A stretch of 33,586 nucleotides of DNA from Arcobacter sp. (GTDB lineage Bacteria; Campylobacterota; Campylobacteria; Campylobacterales; Arcobacteraceae), in assembly GCA_030635995.1 (NCBI GenBank), contig DAOVXU010000002.1, positions 1 to 33,586 on the forward strand. Reading direction: 5' to 3'. This document shows, piece after piece, positions 18,533-27,682 of this stretch (position 1 is the stretch's first letter; each line of letters opens with the position of its first letter). Made by a program: the position numbers and the translations under genes. The notes beneath the pieces are model-generated. The model was not told the DNA's origin. It ran no database searches and saw only the letters and a list, made by a program, of their open reading frames with translations.

Positions 18533-20653
18533 ATGAATTTTAGAGATCTATTTTTTAGGAAAGAGTATGTATTAGTTGCATTTATCTTTGCGATGCTTGC
18601 AATTATAATTGTACCTCTACCTAAAAGTTTTTTAGATTTTTTTCTAATTATATCGTTAACTTCTGCAATATTAATACTTTTAATATCTCTTTTTGTTCAA
18701 AAACCAACTGATCTATCGACCTTTCCAACTCTTTTATTAATACTTGTACTTTTTAGATTATCTCTAAATATTGCTACAACTAGATCTATTTTAAGTGAGG
18801 GGCATAATGGTCCTGATGAGGTTAGTTCTATCATTGCAGCTTTTGGTGAATTTGTTGTTGGTGGAAATATGGTAATTGGAATTATTATATTTATAATACT
18901 TGTACTTATAAACTTTATGGTTGTAACAAAAGGGGCAGGAAGAGTAGCTGAAGTTCAAGCAAGATTTTCACTTGATTCTTTACCTGGTAAACAGATGGCA
19001 ATTGATGCGGATTTAAATGCTGGGTTTATTGATGATAAACAAGCAAAAGAGAGACGAGAATCATTAGCTAGTGAAGTTAGTTTTTATGGGACAATGGATG
19101 GTTCTGCTAAGTTTGTAAAAGGTGATGCAGTTGCAGGGATAATTATCACTATGGTAAATCTTGTAGGTGGACTTTTAATAGGTATGTTTCAGCATGATAT
19201 GACAGCAGGGGAAAGTGCAACTGTCTATACAATATTAACTATTGGAGATGGTCTTGTTGCTCAAATTCCAGCATTGATTATATCAACAGCAACAGCTATT
19301 ATAATTACTAGATCAAATTCAGATGAAGATAAATTTGCTAGTGGAACTATATCTCAACTTGTAAAAGACAGTAAAGCTATGATGATTACAGGAATTGCAC
19401 TATTATTATTTGGATTAGTTCCTGGTTTTCCTATTGGAATACTGTTTTTTATGGGATTTTTACTTATGGGAATTGGATATATTGTGTATCTACTGGAATC
19501 TGGGCAAGAGAATGCTTTTACTCAGTTTTTTAAACCACAACCTAAAAATAAAAAAGTTAAAACACCCACTGATATTGATAAATTAAAGAAAAAGAAAAAA
19601 GAGATACAAGCTGTAGATGAAGAGAAAGTTTTGGATAAAACTATGAAAATGGAAGTTTTAGAACTTAAACTTGGACCACGACTTTTATCATTAATTCAAG
19701 GGGATAGTGAACTTTTAGATAAAATAAAAGGGATAAGAAATACTATTGCAGGTGAGTTAGGATTTGTTATTCCTCAGATTAGAATTTCAGATGCAATAAA
19801 TTTAAGTATGAATGAATATTCTTTTAATTTAAAAAGGATACCAATAGCAAAAGGGAATGTTGAATTAAATCAACTTCTAGCTATGGGTGGGATTAGTAGT
19901 GCAAAGATAGAGGGTAAAAAAGTAAAAGAGCCTGTATTTGGACTAGATGCTACTTGGATAACTGAAGATAAAAAAGATTTAGCTTTAAGTAAAGGCTTTA
20001 CTGTTGTGGATGCTCCAACAATTATATCTACACATATCTCTGAACTTATTAAAAAACATTCAGAAGATATACTTACAAGACAAGATATTGTAAATATTGT
20101 GGATAGACTTAAAGAGAGCTTTCCTATAGTTGTGGATGAAGCTATGAAGATCACAACTTATGGGATACTTTTAAGAATTTGTAAAGACCTTCTTCATGAG
20201 AAAATACCAATTGTTGATATGCTTACTATTTTAGAATCATTAGCTGATATAGGTGAAGTTACAAAATCACCTGAGATATTATTGGAACATGTAAGAAGTA
20301 AATTATTTAGACTTATAACCAATAAATTTACAGGAAATGATGGAGCTTTACATATAATTACTATTAAACCTGAACTTGAACAACAATTTTCAAGTAAACT
20401 TCAAGAACAACATGGTGTTAGCCACCTTATGTTAAGTATCTCTGAGATAAATTCTTTAGTAACAAAAACTAGAGAATTGGTACAAACTATTGAATCAAAA
20501 GGGGTAAATACTGTTTCAATGGTAGTAGATCCAATTTTAAGAAAAAGGATTTCTGAGATATTTGAGAAATTTGGATTTGATATAGCTGTTTTAAGTCATG
20601 CCGAACTTGATACAAAAGCAGAATTTACAATAGAGGGAACTTTAGAATTCTAA
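18533..20653 (+). CDS. flhA: Flagellar export protein FlhA
   Basis: LFRLSLNIATTRSILS, VTKGAGRVAEVQARFSLDSLPGKQMAIDADLNAGFIDDKQAKERR and GDAVAGIIITMVNLVGG are FlhA signatures. Confidence 0.96.
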   Translation: MNFRDLFFRKEYVLVAFIFAMLAIIIVPLPKSFLDFFLIISLTSAILILLISLFVQKPTDLSTFPTLLLILVLFRLSLNIATTRSILSEGHNGPDEVSSIIAAFGEFVVGGNMVIGIIIFIILVLINFMVVTKGAGRVAEVQARFSLDSLPGKQMAIDADLNAGFIDDKQAKERRESLASEVSFYGTMDGSAKFVKGDAVAGIIITMVNLVGGLLIGMFQHDMTAGESATVYTILTIGDGLVAQIPALIISTATAIIITRSNSDEDKFASGTISQLVKDSKAMMITGIALLLFGLVPGFPIGILFFMGFLLMGIGYIVYLLESGQENAFTQFFKPQPKNKKVKTPTDIDKLKKKKKEIQAVDEEKVLDKTMKMEVLELKLGPRLLSLIQGDSELLDKIKGIRNTIAGELGFVIPQIRISDAINLSMNEYSFNLKRIPIAKGNVELNQLLAMGGISSAKIEGKKVKEPVFGLDATWITEDKKDLALSKGFTVVDAPTIISTHISELIKKHSEDILTRQDIVNIVDRLKESFPIVVDEAMKITTYGILLRICKDLLHEKIPIVDMLTILESLADIGEVTKSPEILLEHVRSKLFRLITNKFTGNDGALHIITIKPELEQQFSSKLQEQHGVSHLMLSISEINSLVTKTRELVQTIESKGVNTVSMVVDPILRKRISEIFEKFGFDIAVLSHAELDTKAEFTIEGTLEF

Positions 20654-20663
20654 GGATAAAAAT

Positions 20664-20921
20664 ATGTTAGATAATAATTTTAAAGAGGTAGATTTTTGTA
20701 AAGATTGTGTATGCTTTGTGGAATGTAATAGTTCAAAATATGATATAAAATTACTTGAACAGTATATGATTTTTACAGCATTAAGGGATACTGAAAGTTT
20801 AATTGAAAAGAAATTTAATGAGATATTCAAAAATCCAAATTATCTACTTAACGAAGTAAGAGATTTTATGGAAGATAAAAAAGAAAATTGTATATATTTT
20901 AACAATAGGAAGGATATTTAG
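20664..20921 (+). CDS. Small cysteine-containing protein, unknown
   Basis: Tightly packed ORF after flhA with a CKDCVCFVEC motif. Confidence 0.55.
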   Translation: MLDNNFKEVDFCKDCVCFVECNSSKYDIKLLEQYMIFTALRDTESLIEKKFNEIFKNPNYLLNEVRDFMEDKKENCIYFNNRKDI

Positions 20922-20922
20922 T

Positions 20923-21528
20923 ATGGGACAATTATTAAGATATATATTTGTAGGAGCATTGGCTTTAATTCCTCTTTTTATAGTAGTTCAAGTTGTATTT
21001 TGGGTAAATAGATTAAGTATAGATCTTTTTAGAGAGATCTCAGTTTATACGAATAGTACTTTGTACAGTTCATTGATTTTATTGATAACTGTACTATTAC
21101 TTGGAATTATAGGATACTCTACTGAAAAATTTGGTAAGTCATTGTTAATTGGTGTGATAGATAATATATTAAATAAAATTCCAGCTATAAGAACTATATA
21201 CTCAATAGTTAAAAAAATTACAAATCTTTTTATGTCAAATGGTAAAGAGGAAAAAAAAGAGGTTGTATTGGTTGAATATCCAAAGAAAGATTTATGGGTA
21301 CCTGCTTATGTGTTAAGTAAATATGAAAATACTTTAGTATTGTTTGTCCCAACAAGTCCAAATCCTACAAGTGGATACACTGTAATAGTAGAGAGAGAAA
21401 ATATAAAAGAGACAACTTTAACAGTTGCCCAAGCTAGTCAATTTATAGTTAGTATGGGTGCAGATTTTATAAAAAAAGAGGAGATTTCTGCTATAATCTC
21501 AAAAAACTCAACTAAAAATAAGGCTTAA
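20923..21528 (+). CDS. DUF502-family membrane protein
   Basis: Two TM segments and LNKIPAIRTIYSIVKKI...VLVEYPKKDLWVPAYV...FVPTSPNPTSGYTVIVERENI, typical of DUF502. Confidence 0.85.
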   Translation: MGQLLRYIFVGALALIPLFIVVQVVFWVNRLSIDLFREISVYTNSTLYSSLILLITVLLLGIIGYSTEKFGKSLLIGVIDNILNKIPAIRTIYSIVKKITNLFMSNGKEEKKEVVLVEYPKKDLWVPAYVLSKYENTLVLFVPTSPNPTSGYTVIVERENIKETTLTVAQASQFIVSMGADFIKKEEISAIISKNSTKNKA

Positions 21529-21530
21529 TA

Positions 21531-21737
21531 ATGATAACTTTAAAGATGGAAAAAGAGTGTGGATGTTTTAAAAAGAGTAGTTTTAATGCAGAACAAACTT
21601 TTACTACAAAAGGGGAAGCATTACAGAGTGCAAAAGGTATGTGTGAAGATATGAATGAAACATTTTGTCAAAAACATAAATTTAATTTTGAGCAAAATGA
21701 AAATGAAATAATAATAAAAATGGAAAGAAATAAATAA
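21531..21737 (+). CDS. Small conserved-looking cysteine-containing protein, unknown
   Basis: Starts 3 nt after the upstream stop; CGCFKKSSF...CEDMNETFCQKHKF. Confidence 0.55.
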   Translation: MITLKMEKECGCFKKSSFNAEQTFTTKGEALQSAKGMCEDMNETFCQKHKFNFEQNENEIIIKMERNK

Positions 21738-21738
21738 T

Positions 21739-22983
21739 ATGATAGATAATAAACTTTTACAAAAAGATTTTACTACAGTTGCTAGTGCCTTAGAGAAAAA
21801 AGGCGTAAGTACAACTTTACTAGAAGAGCTTAAAAATGATGTTTTGGCAACAAAATTAAAACGGCAAAGTATGGAGGAGATACAAGCAAAACAAAATGCT
21901 TTATCATCTTAATTTGGTTTATATAAAAAAGAGGGGAAAGATATAGCTCCTTTAAAGCAAGAGATAGATGAACTAAAAAAACAAAAACAACTAATAGAAG
22001 AAGAGGTTAGAACTCTTGAAGAGGGCTTAAATGATATTATGATGGGGATTCCAAATCTTCCAGATGATAATGTCCCTTTAGGGGAGAGTGAAGATGATAA
22101 TATTGTGATTAAAACTGTTGGAACTCCTAAAGAATTTAACTTTATACCAAAAGAGCATTGGGATATAGGTGAGAGTACTGGTATCATTGATTTTACAAGA
22201 GGTGTAAAAGTAGCAAAAAGTAGATTTGCAGCACTTAAGGGAATTGGAGCTAGACTTGAGAGAGCTTTAATCAATTACTTTTTAGATTTTAATCGTGAGA
22301 GAGGATTTGAGGAGTGGTATGTTCCATTTATGGCAAATTCAAATACTTTAAGAGGAACTGGGCAGTTACCAAAGTTTGAAGATGATCTATTTAAAATTGA
22401 GGGTGAAGACTTATATTTAATCCCTACTGCTGAAGTGAGTTTAACAAATTTGTTTAATGATGAGATAGTACCACAAAATGAGTTGCCAATGCTTTTAACA
22501 TCTTATACACCTTGTTTTAGAAAAGAAGCAGGAAGTGCAGGAAGAGATACAAGAGGGATAATTAGACAACATCAATTTGATAAAGTAGAGATGGTTGCTA
22601 TTACAAAACAAGAGCAGTCCGAAGAAGTATTTAAAAAGATGGTTGAATGTGCTAGTGATCTATTAACTTCATTAGAGTTACCACATCAAGTTGTACAACT
22701 TTGTACAGGAGATTTGGGATTTTCTGCAGCTACAACGATTGATCTTGAAGTGTGGTTACCTGGACAAGGACAATATAGAGAAATTTCATCAATTTCAAAC
22801 ACAAGGGATTTCCAAGCTAGACGAGCAAAAATAAGATATAAAGATGGTAAGAAGAATATGTTATGCCATACATTAAATGGCTCATCACTTGCAGTTGGAA
22901 GAACATTAGTAGCTATTATAGAAAATAATCAAAATGAAGATGGTAGTATTACTGTACCTTCTGTATTACAGAAGTATATGTAG
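21739..22983 (+). pseudogene. serS: Seryl-tRNA synthetase gene interrupted by an in-frame TAA at 21910-21912
   Basis: ATG at 21739 reads MIDNKLLQKDFTTVASALEKKGVSTTLLEELKNDVLATKLKRQSMEEIQAKQNALSS* then continues in the same frame [24 protein letters not shown]...[18 protein letters not shown]... to the class II synthetase core ([41 protein letters not shown]). Confidence 0.85.
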
Positions 22984-23086
22984 AGCTTATTTTGGATGAT
23001 TATTTACTTTTTTTAGTAGATGACTGTATATAGGCTGCCGAGATTATAGATGAGAAAGTAGAATATAATATGGATAAGGATTTAAG

Positions 23087-23329
23087 ATGATAGGAACATT
23101 AATTAAGTTAGCAGTATTGGCAATAATAATATTTGTAGGCTTGAATATATTTAATCCTGAAATGGCAGATAATGCAGTTAATAAAATTAGTGAAACTACA
23201 GGTATAGACAAAAATACTATAAATAATAATTTAGAAAAAGCTACAAATATGGCATTAGATGGAGCTGAAAAATTAAATGATGCTGCTAAAGAGAAGATTG
23301 AAGAAGCTAAAGATAAGATGGATAACTAA
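23087..23329 (+). CDS. Small membrane protein with amphipathic helical tail, unknown
   Basis: N-terminal TM (IKLAVLAIIIFVGLNIF) and charged helix; TATAAT-like box upstream. Confidence 0.5.
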   Translation: MIGTLIKLAVLAIIIFVGLNIFNPEMADNAVNKISETTGIDKNTINNNLEKATNMALDGAEKLNDAAKEKIEEAKDKMDN

Positions 23330-23403
23330 TAAATATTCGCAACTACCTCCATTTTTTTAACTTCAGCTACTTTCACATATCTTAGTGTTTGATTTATATC
23401 TTT
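23326..23403 (-). pseudogene. Tyrosine-recombinase C-terminal remnant A
   Basis: Minus-strand translation KDINQTLRYVKVAEVKKMEVVANIY* parallels remnant B (KDINQTLRYAKVDEVKKMKAVEKLF*). Confidence 0.75.
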
Positions 23404-23528
23404 ATAAGGTAGATATGTAAATGGGATTTGATAAATTCTTTACATAGTTTCAAGAATATATTTAAGTATAAAAGTGCTACACTTATGAAATTAATAAGTT
23501 TTTATAATAAGTGGAGGGTGTAATTTTC

Positions 23529-25046
23529 ATGAATAAAATGACTAGTAAAATTATTTTAATGCCGCTTATATTTATTTTTCTTATGTCAATTATGGTTAGT
23601 TATACTTATATATATTTAATTAAATTACATCACAATGAGAATATTAGAAATTTTACAGAATCTTATAATGAAGAACAATATAAAAAAATCAAAAATAATG
23701 TAGATGGAATTAGAAATACAATTAGTTATGCAAATAAAATATATGATGAAACTCAATCAGAATTAAAAGCAAGAGTATTAAGAAGAATTAATCATATTAA
23801 TATGATAAACACACCTTATGTATTTATTTTAAAATTAATAAATATTAACGGTGGAGATAATTTTGCTAAAATAATTTTTTATAACAATAAACCACAGGCA
23901 ATAGGTAAATTTATTTCAGATAGTAAAAAAGACATTAATAATAAATATTTTTTAAAAAAAGTTTTAAAAGATATAAAACAAAAAGGTTATTCCTATGTTA
24001 TATATAAACATGCTAAACCAAATAATAAAAATATAAATAAAAAACTTACATATTTTTATCTTGATAAAAAATTTAATTGGATAATCACAAGCAGTATATT
24101 TCTAGATGAAGTCAATACTGATATAAATAAAAAAAATAAGAAATTTGAAATGCAGATTAAAAAATTAATTCAACTAACTGTCTTTATAACAATAATATTA
24201 TCTTGTATACTTGGTATTATATCTTATTTTTTCTCCAAAAATATATCTAAACAAATAGAATACACAAAAGAAAAGTTAAAAATTAATGTAGCAAAAGAAA
24301 TAGAAAAAAATCAATTAATAGAAAAACAACTTATTAAATCAGAAAAAATGGTAGCAATGGGAGAGATGATAGGTAATATAGCTCATCAATGGAGGCAGCC
24401 ATTGTCTGTAATATCAACAGCATCGACAGGTATTATTATGCAAAAAGAGTATGGTGTATTAGATGATGATAAACTTATAAAAACTTGCCATGCTATAAAT
24501 GACAATGCACAATATCTATCAAAAACAATAGATGATTTTAAAAATTTCATTAAAGGGGATAGAACTAAAGAAATTTTTAATTTAAAAAATGGTATTGATA
24601 GTTTTTTAAATTTAGTAGAAGGCTCAATTAAAAATTACAATATAAATATAATATTAGACTTAAAAAAGAATATTGAAATAAATGGCTATGAAAATGAATT
24701 AATTCAATGTTGTATAAATGTTTTTAATAATGCAAAAGATGTTTTAGTAGAAAATAATATTGAAGATAAATTAATATTCTTATCAATTTATAAAAAAGAA
24801 GATAAAGCAATTATAAAAATTAAAGATAATGGTGGTGGAATACCTGATGATATACTACCAAAAATATTTGAACCCTATTTTACAACTAAACATCAATCCC
24901 AAGGTACAGGACTAGGACTTCATATGACTCATAATTTAATTGTAGATGGTATGGGTGGAACTATTGAAGCTACAAAGCAAACTTATACTTATGATGATAA
25001 AGAATATACTGGTGCTGAATTTGTGATAACTTTACCACTTAATTAA
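23529..25046 (+). CDS. Membrane sensor histidine kinase with Cache-type periplasmic domain
   Basis: Two TM segments around a Cache-like region; MGEMIGNIAHQWRQPLSVIS H-box; DNGGGIPDDILPKIFEPYFTTK...GTGLGLHMT ATPase motifs. ATG at 23529 follows GGAGG. Confidence 0.88.
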   Translation: MNKMTSKIILMPLIFIFLMSIMVSYTYIYLIKLHHNENIRNFTESYNEEQYKKIKNNVDGIRNTISYANKIYDETQSELKARVLRRINHINMINTPYVFILKLININGGDNFAKIIFYNNKPQAIGKFISDSKKDINNKYFLKKVLKDIKQKGYSYVIYKHAKPNNKNINKKLTYFYLDKKFNWIITSSIFLDEVNTDINKKNKKFEMQIKKLIQLTVFITIILSCILGIISYFFSKNISKQIEYTKEKLKINVAKEIEKNQLIEKQLIKSEKMVAMGEMIGNIAHQWRQPLSVISTASTGIIMQKEYGVLDDDKLIKTCHAINDNAQYLSKTIDDFKNFIKGDRTKEIFNLKNGIDSFLNLVEGSIKNYNINIILDLKKNIEINGYENELIQCCINVFNNAKDVLVENNIEDKLIFLSIYKKEDKAIIKIKDNGGGIPDDILPKIFEPYFTTKHQSQGTGLGLHMTHNLIVDGMGGTIEATKQTYTYDDKEYTGAEFVITLPLN

Positions 25047-25312
25047 AACAACTTCTCAACAGCTTTCATTTTTTTAACTTCATCAACCTTAGCATATCTC
25101 AAAGTTTGATTAATATCTTTATGATTTAATAATTTCTGAACCAAAAATATATCATTGTATAAAACACAGTGAGTAGCAAATGTCTGGCGTAACGTATGGT
25201 GGCAAACTTTATTTTTTTCATCATCAGTTTCAATTATTAAATAAATCATCATCTGGCGTGTGGTTACCTGGACAAGGACAATATAGAGAAATTTTATCAA
25301 TTTCAAATACAA
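25043..25312 (-). pseudogene. Tyrosine-recombinase/integrase C-terminal remnant B
   Basis: Integrase-like part is about 25043-25250: [52 protein letters not shown], with the R..H box and catalytic-Tyr context. No N-terminal half; upstream coding runs into the serS-tail copy. Confidence 0.82.
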
Positions 25313-25427
25313 GGGATTTCCAAGCTAGACGAGCAAAAATAAGAGATAAAGATGGTAAGAAGTATATGTAGAGCTTATTTTGGATGATTATTTACTTTTT
25401 TTAGTAGATTACTGTAAATAGGCTGCC
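25258..25427 (+). repeat. Partial duplicate of the serS 3' end and downstream spacer, with a 120-bp internal deletion
   Basis: Aligns to 22750-23039 with about 5 mismatches over 170 bp; bases between the two AGAAG 5-mers (22850-22854 and 22970-22974) are missing. Confidence 0.92.
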
Positions 25428-25514
25428 AGAAAGTTCGAAGGAGTCTTTTTTTATTAGTGTTTAATTATTGGGTGGCACTTAAATAGTTAATTTAAAAAAA
25501 ATATCATAATTAAT

Positions 25515-25549
25515 ACTTAAGTAAATTATATATATAATTATCCTTAAGT
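25515..25549. promoter_or_regulatory. Nested palindromes upstream of the second histidine kinase
   Basis: ACTTAAG / CTTAAGT inverted repeats flank the 16-bp palindrome AATTATATATATAATT; function unknown. Confidence 0.4.
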
Positions 25550-25630
25550 CATAAAGGGTAGGGATGAATAATATAAATCTTTTTATTATATTACTGGTTG
25601 GGTTTTTATTCTTTAATATCAGGATGTATC

Positions 25631-27526
25631 ATGTCAATATTTAATATCGCCCAACAAAATTTTTCTAAATATTTGTATGCTGTTCTAGTGATTATATTTG
25701 TATTCTTTTTCATTTTTATATCTGGCTTATTTGTAATTATTGAAAATAACTATATAAAAGAGGATTTAAACTATCAAAAAGAGAAATTAATAGATAGGAA
25801 TAATAATATTATTCATGCTGAAGTTAATAGATTGATAGAACTAATAGACAGAAAAAATACAGAATTAATTCAAAAAGGTTTAACTCCCACTGAGATAAAA
25901 GAATATATTATAAGTATGATATCTCATAAAGGAGCAGGTGCTGATGAAAAGTTTGTAGTACTTGATAGTAATTTAAATATACTTTGGAATAGACACATTA
26001 AAGCCATTGGTAAGAATTTAAATGATGTTGATATTAATACATATAGTAAGGTGTCAAAACTAAATTTTCAAAAAGGGGAATATATAGAGTTAACTAATTT
26101 TATGAAAAAAAATAGAATAGTTTATTTTAAAAGTTATAATAAATTTAATTGGATTTTACAAACAGGATATTACTCTGCAAAAATCGATAAAATTATAAAT
26201 GAAAAAGAAATAATTTTACATAATAGAATTCATGACAAAGTCAAACTAATTCTTATTTTAGTTTTTATATTTTTAATAATTACTTTAATATTTTCTTCTT
26301 TGATTGTAAAAAACATATCTAATATAATTAAAACATATCAAAATAAACTTATTAATGCTAATGAAACTCTTGAAGATAAAGTAAAAGAACAAACGGATGA
26401 ACTTCATAAAAGTTTAGAAATTATAAGTAATGATATTATATATTCAAAAACAGATTTAGATGGAATTATAACAGAAGTTAGTCATGCTTTTTGTAAGATT
26501 TCACAATATACTAAGGATGAATTAATAGGTAAGACACATGCAATTATGAAACATGAAGATACACCTAAAGAGTTACATAGTTTTTTATGGCATACTTTGG
26601 AAGAAAATCATATATGGTATGGAAAAACTAAAAATCATAAAAAAGACAATACAAGTTATACTTTTAATATGTCAATTACGCCACAATATGATAAAAATAA
26701 TAAAAAAATTGGATATATGGCGATAAGACATGATATAACAGCTCAATTAGAGCTTGCAAGAGTAAATGAAAATCTAGAAATAAAAGTCAAAGAGGAAGTT
26801 GATAAAAATATAGCAAAAGAGTTACTTTTATTTGAACAATCAAAAATGGCATCAATGGGAGCAATGATAGGTAATATAGCTCATCAATGGAAACAACCAC
26901 TTTCTGTTATTAGTGTAATAGCTTCAGGACTAAGTTTTAAATATGATTTAGATACATTAGATATAGATACAATTCCAGAAGAAACAAAAACAATAGAGAA
27001 ACAAATTACTCATCTCTCTAATACAATTGATACATTTAGAAACTTCCTAAAAGAAAAAAAAGTGTTTAAAGAGGTAGTGCTTCAAGATAGAATAGATGTA
27101 GCATTAAGTATATCAGGTGTAGTACTTAAAGATTCTGGTATAGAACTAAAAAATAATATAAATTATAACAATCCAATTAAAATATCTTTAGTAGTTGGAG
27201 AGTTAGCAGAAGTATTAATAAATATAATTAATAATGCAAAAGATATACTGAAGGACAAAAATACTCAAGATCCTTGGGTTCAATTAGATTTAATAGAAAA
27301 AAAAGATAAGGTTATTATTACTATTGAAGATAATGGTAAAGGGATACCAGATGATATATTGCCACATATTTTTGATGAGTATTTTACAACAAAAGATGAA
27401 GATACTGGAACTGGACTAGGACTTTATATGAGTTATCAAATTATCACTAAAAGTTTAAAAGGTAAACTATATGTTCAAAATACTGAAAACGGTGCAAAGT
27501 TTTTCATAGAGTTGCCACTTAATTAA
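25631..27526 (+). CDS. Membrane sensor histidine kinase (Cache-like, PAS, HATPase)
   Basis: TM-Cache-TM, PAS (YSKTDLDGIITEVSHAFCKISQYTKDELIGKTHAIMKHEDTP), MGAMIGNIAHQWKQPLSVIS, DNGKGIPDDILPHIFDEYFTTK. ATG at 25631 preferred over the listed 25598. Confidence 0.88.
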   Translation: MSIFNIAQQNFSKYLYAVLVIIFVFFFIFISGLFVIIENNYIKEDLNYQKEKLIDRNNNIIHAEVNRLIELIDRKNTELIQKGLTPTEIKEYIISMISHKGAGADEKFVVLDSNLNILWNRHIKAIGKNLNDVDINTYSKVSKLNFQKGEYIELTNFMKKNRIVYFKSYNKFNWILQTGYYSAKIDKIINEKEIILHNRIHDKVKLILILVFIFLIITLIFSSLIVKNISNIIKTYQNKLINANETLEDKVKEQTDELHKSLEIISNDIIYSKTDLDGIITEVSHAFCKISQYTKDELIGKTHAIMKHEDTPKELHSFLWHTLEENHIWYGKTKNHKKDNTSYTFNMSITPQYDKNNKKIGYMAIRHDITAQLELARVNENLEIKVKEEVDKNIAKELLLFEQSKMASMGAMIGNIAHQWKQPLSVISVIASGLSFKYDLDTLDIDTIPEETKTIEKQITHLSNTIDTFRNFLKEKKVFKEVVLQDRIDVALSISGVVLKDSGIELKNNINYNNPIKISLVVGELAEVLINIINNAKDILKDKNTQDPWVQLDLIEKKDKVIITIEDNGKGIPDDILPHIFDEYFTTKDEDTGTGLGLYMSYQIITKSLKGKLYVQNTENGAKFFIELPLN

Positions 27527-27682
27527 CTTAATTTATAAATTATAAAAGCTTAAGACTATCATATAAGCATTATGTTACAATGTAATCATAAAATGACATC
27601 AAAAGGTGTTTGGTTAAGCATAAGCGTATTTAGAAGTTTTAAAGAGTGTAAAAAAATATAAACAAACAAGAGGGGGTATTTA

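Noticed and set aside
21909-22274. Minus-strand ORF within serS
   Set aside because: Ser/Leu/Pro-rich shadow of serS; no signature.
25180-25371. Plus-strand 63-aa ORF
   Set aside because: Chimera of antisense integrase remnant and serS-tail duplicate; unlikely to be a functional gene.
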